NCBI GenBank assembly: GCA_937858235.1
Contig: CALLZZ010000059.1
Coordinates: 1-5,227 of the forward strand
Direction of reading: 5' to 3'
DNA from: an uncultured Clostridia bacterium
GTDB lineage: Bacteria > Bacillota > Clostridia > Oscillospirales > Oscillospiraceae
Length of the DNA stretch: 5,227 nt
Part shown: positions 4,405 through 5,227 of the stretch, piece by piece
Layout of the letters: every line of letters begins with the position of its first letter
How positions within the stretch are numbered: position 1 is the stretch's first letter
Notes under the pieces: model-generated
What the model saw: only the letters and a program-made list of their open reading frames with translations
What the model was told of the DNA's origin: nothing
Database searches by the model: none
Program-made: the position numbers and the translations under genes

Positions 4405-5227
4405 CCGCGCTACGCCGCTCTTCCGAGCCGCCTCCGCTACCGCATGGGCTACAGCAGGCCGTACTGCCTCATCAAAGGCATAGGGCAGAATATACTCCGC
4501 ACTGAGCTTCTCTGCCGGAACCAATTCGGCTAAAGCCTCTGCGGCAGCGATTTTCATGGCATCATTGATATCCGATGCCCGCACGTCAAAGGTGCCCCGG
4601 AAAATCCCCGGGAACGCCAGTACGTTGTTAATCTGGTTGGGGAAATCGCTGCGGCCAGTACCCACTACCGCCGCACCAGCCGCCTTGGCCAGATCGGGCA
4701 TAATCTCCGGAGTAGGATTGGCCATGGGAAACAAAATTGCGTCCTTCGCCATGGTTTGCACCATCTCCGGAGTTACCATGCCCGGAGCGGAAACGCCGAT
4801 AAACACGTCCGCCCCCTTTAACATCTCCGCCAAAGTGCCGGATCGCATCTCCCGATTGGTGATGGCGGCAATCTCCTTCTTGGCTGGGTTCAAACCGGGA
4901 AGCCCTTCATAAATGGCGCCGGTTCGGTCGCACATAATCACGTCGGTGAGCCCCCGGGCAATGAGGAGCCGGATAATGGCAATGCCTGCCGCTCCGGCGC
5001 CGCAGGTCAGATCGGAAGAGCGTCGTGTAGGGAAAGAGCACCACTACGGCGGTACCGTGCTGGTCATCGTGGAAGATGGGGATACTGCACCGCTCTTTCA
5101 GCTTCCGTTCGATCTCAAAACAGCGGGGCGCTGATATGTCCTCCAGGTTAACGCCGCCGAAGCTGCCCTGGAGCAGTGCCACCGTGTTGACGATGTCATC
5201 TACCTCTTTGCTGTCCACACACAGAGG
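4399..5227 (-). CDS. NAD(P)-dependent malic enzyme, 5' end missing, interrupted by adapter sequence
   Basis: Malic enzyme: oxidatively decarboxylates malate to pyruvate with NAD(P)H formation, needing a divalent metal; cytosolic. The upstream segment (5227-5039, 63 codons, PLCVDSKEVDD onward) carries the metal/substrate region GGVNLEDISAPRCFEIE and IPIFHDDQHGTAVVV. The downstream segment (5007-4399, 202 codons) begins TCGAGAAGIAI, the GxGxxG dinucleotide-binding motif. It continues with IMCDRTGAIYEG, LKGADVFIGVSAPG, FPMANPTPEI, GTGRSDFPNQINN and LAFPGIFRG, and ends GVARR before TAA. All family blocks are present in order. Between the two segments lie 30 nt of Illumina adapter plus one base, which shift the frame and put the artefact peptide LFPYTTLFRS into the translation. 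In relatives about 27 residues separate HGTA from GAGAAG; only five native ones remain here, so roughly 65 nt of real sequence seems lost. The gene is probably intact in the organism. The N-terminal catalytic part lies outside the window. Confidence 0.93.
5009..5038. other. Illumina TruSeq Read 1 adapter contamination inside the contig
   Basis: Positions 5009-5038 read AGATCGGAAGAGCGTCGTG followed by TAGGGAAAGAG. This is the reverse complement of the last 30 nt of the Illumina universal/Read 1 sequencing adapter (minus strand CTCTTTCCCTAC to CTCTTCCGATCT). The adapter's next bases (TGT on the + strand) are absent, so the match ends at 5038. It sits inside the malic enzyme gene and is not biological. 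Confidence 0.97.

Noticed and set aside
4913..5134. A + strand open frame including RSEERRVGKE, superficially a novel basic peptide
   Set aside because: The peptide is translated adapter sequence (5009-5038), and the rest is antisense to malic enzyme.

Overview
This 5.2-kb window is mid-to-high GC and all its genes lie on the minus strand. Gene content and protein sequences look like a Gram-positive Clostridia-type bacterium, most likely a gut Oscillospirales/Oscillospiraceae member. That is inference from protein style (Xpt, UBA/DUF4342 protein, short two-TM histidine kinase, single-domain malic enzyme). The window looks like a short metagenome contig: it has a fold-back palindrome at its left end and Illumina adapter sequence embedded near its right end.

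Layout in transcription order (right to left). (1) 5227-4399: the C-terminal two thirds of an NAD(P)-dependent malic enzyme, interrupted by 30 nt of Illumina Read 1 adapter (5009-5038), with about 22 codons of real sequence apparently missing there. (2) 4284-3745: a small membrane protein with an N-terminal UBA-like helical domain and a DUF4342 domain. (3) 3672-2986 and 2984-1833: an OmpR/PhoB-type response regulator and its histidine kinase, tightly coupled and closed by a strong intrinsic terminator (1822-1787). (4) 1681-1112: xanthine phosphoribosyltransferase (xpt) with a good sigma-A-type promoter and a palindromic leader. (5) 1002-539: a decayed YczE-like integral membrane protein gene, with four frameshifts and an internal deletion, still behind an intact extended -10 promoter. 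(6) 421-1: the N-terminal 131 or so residues of an RhlE-like DEAD-box RNA helicase with a TTG start and a GGCGGC/GCCGCC-rich leader, cut off at the contig end.

The genes do not form one pathway. The only clear functional unit is the two-component system, possibly co-transcribed with the DUF4342 protein. The others are housekeeping genes: purine salvage (xpt), malate/pyruvate interconversion (malic enzyme) and RNA remodelling (helicase).

I found no undescribed defence, mobile or biosynthetic system. The strongest unusual signals are technical: the adapter insertion with its false frameshift, and the terminal fold-back. After these come the YczE pseudogene and several leader RNAs with alternative hairpins.
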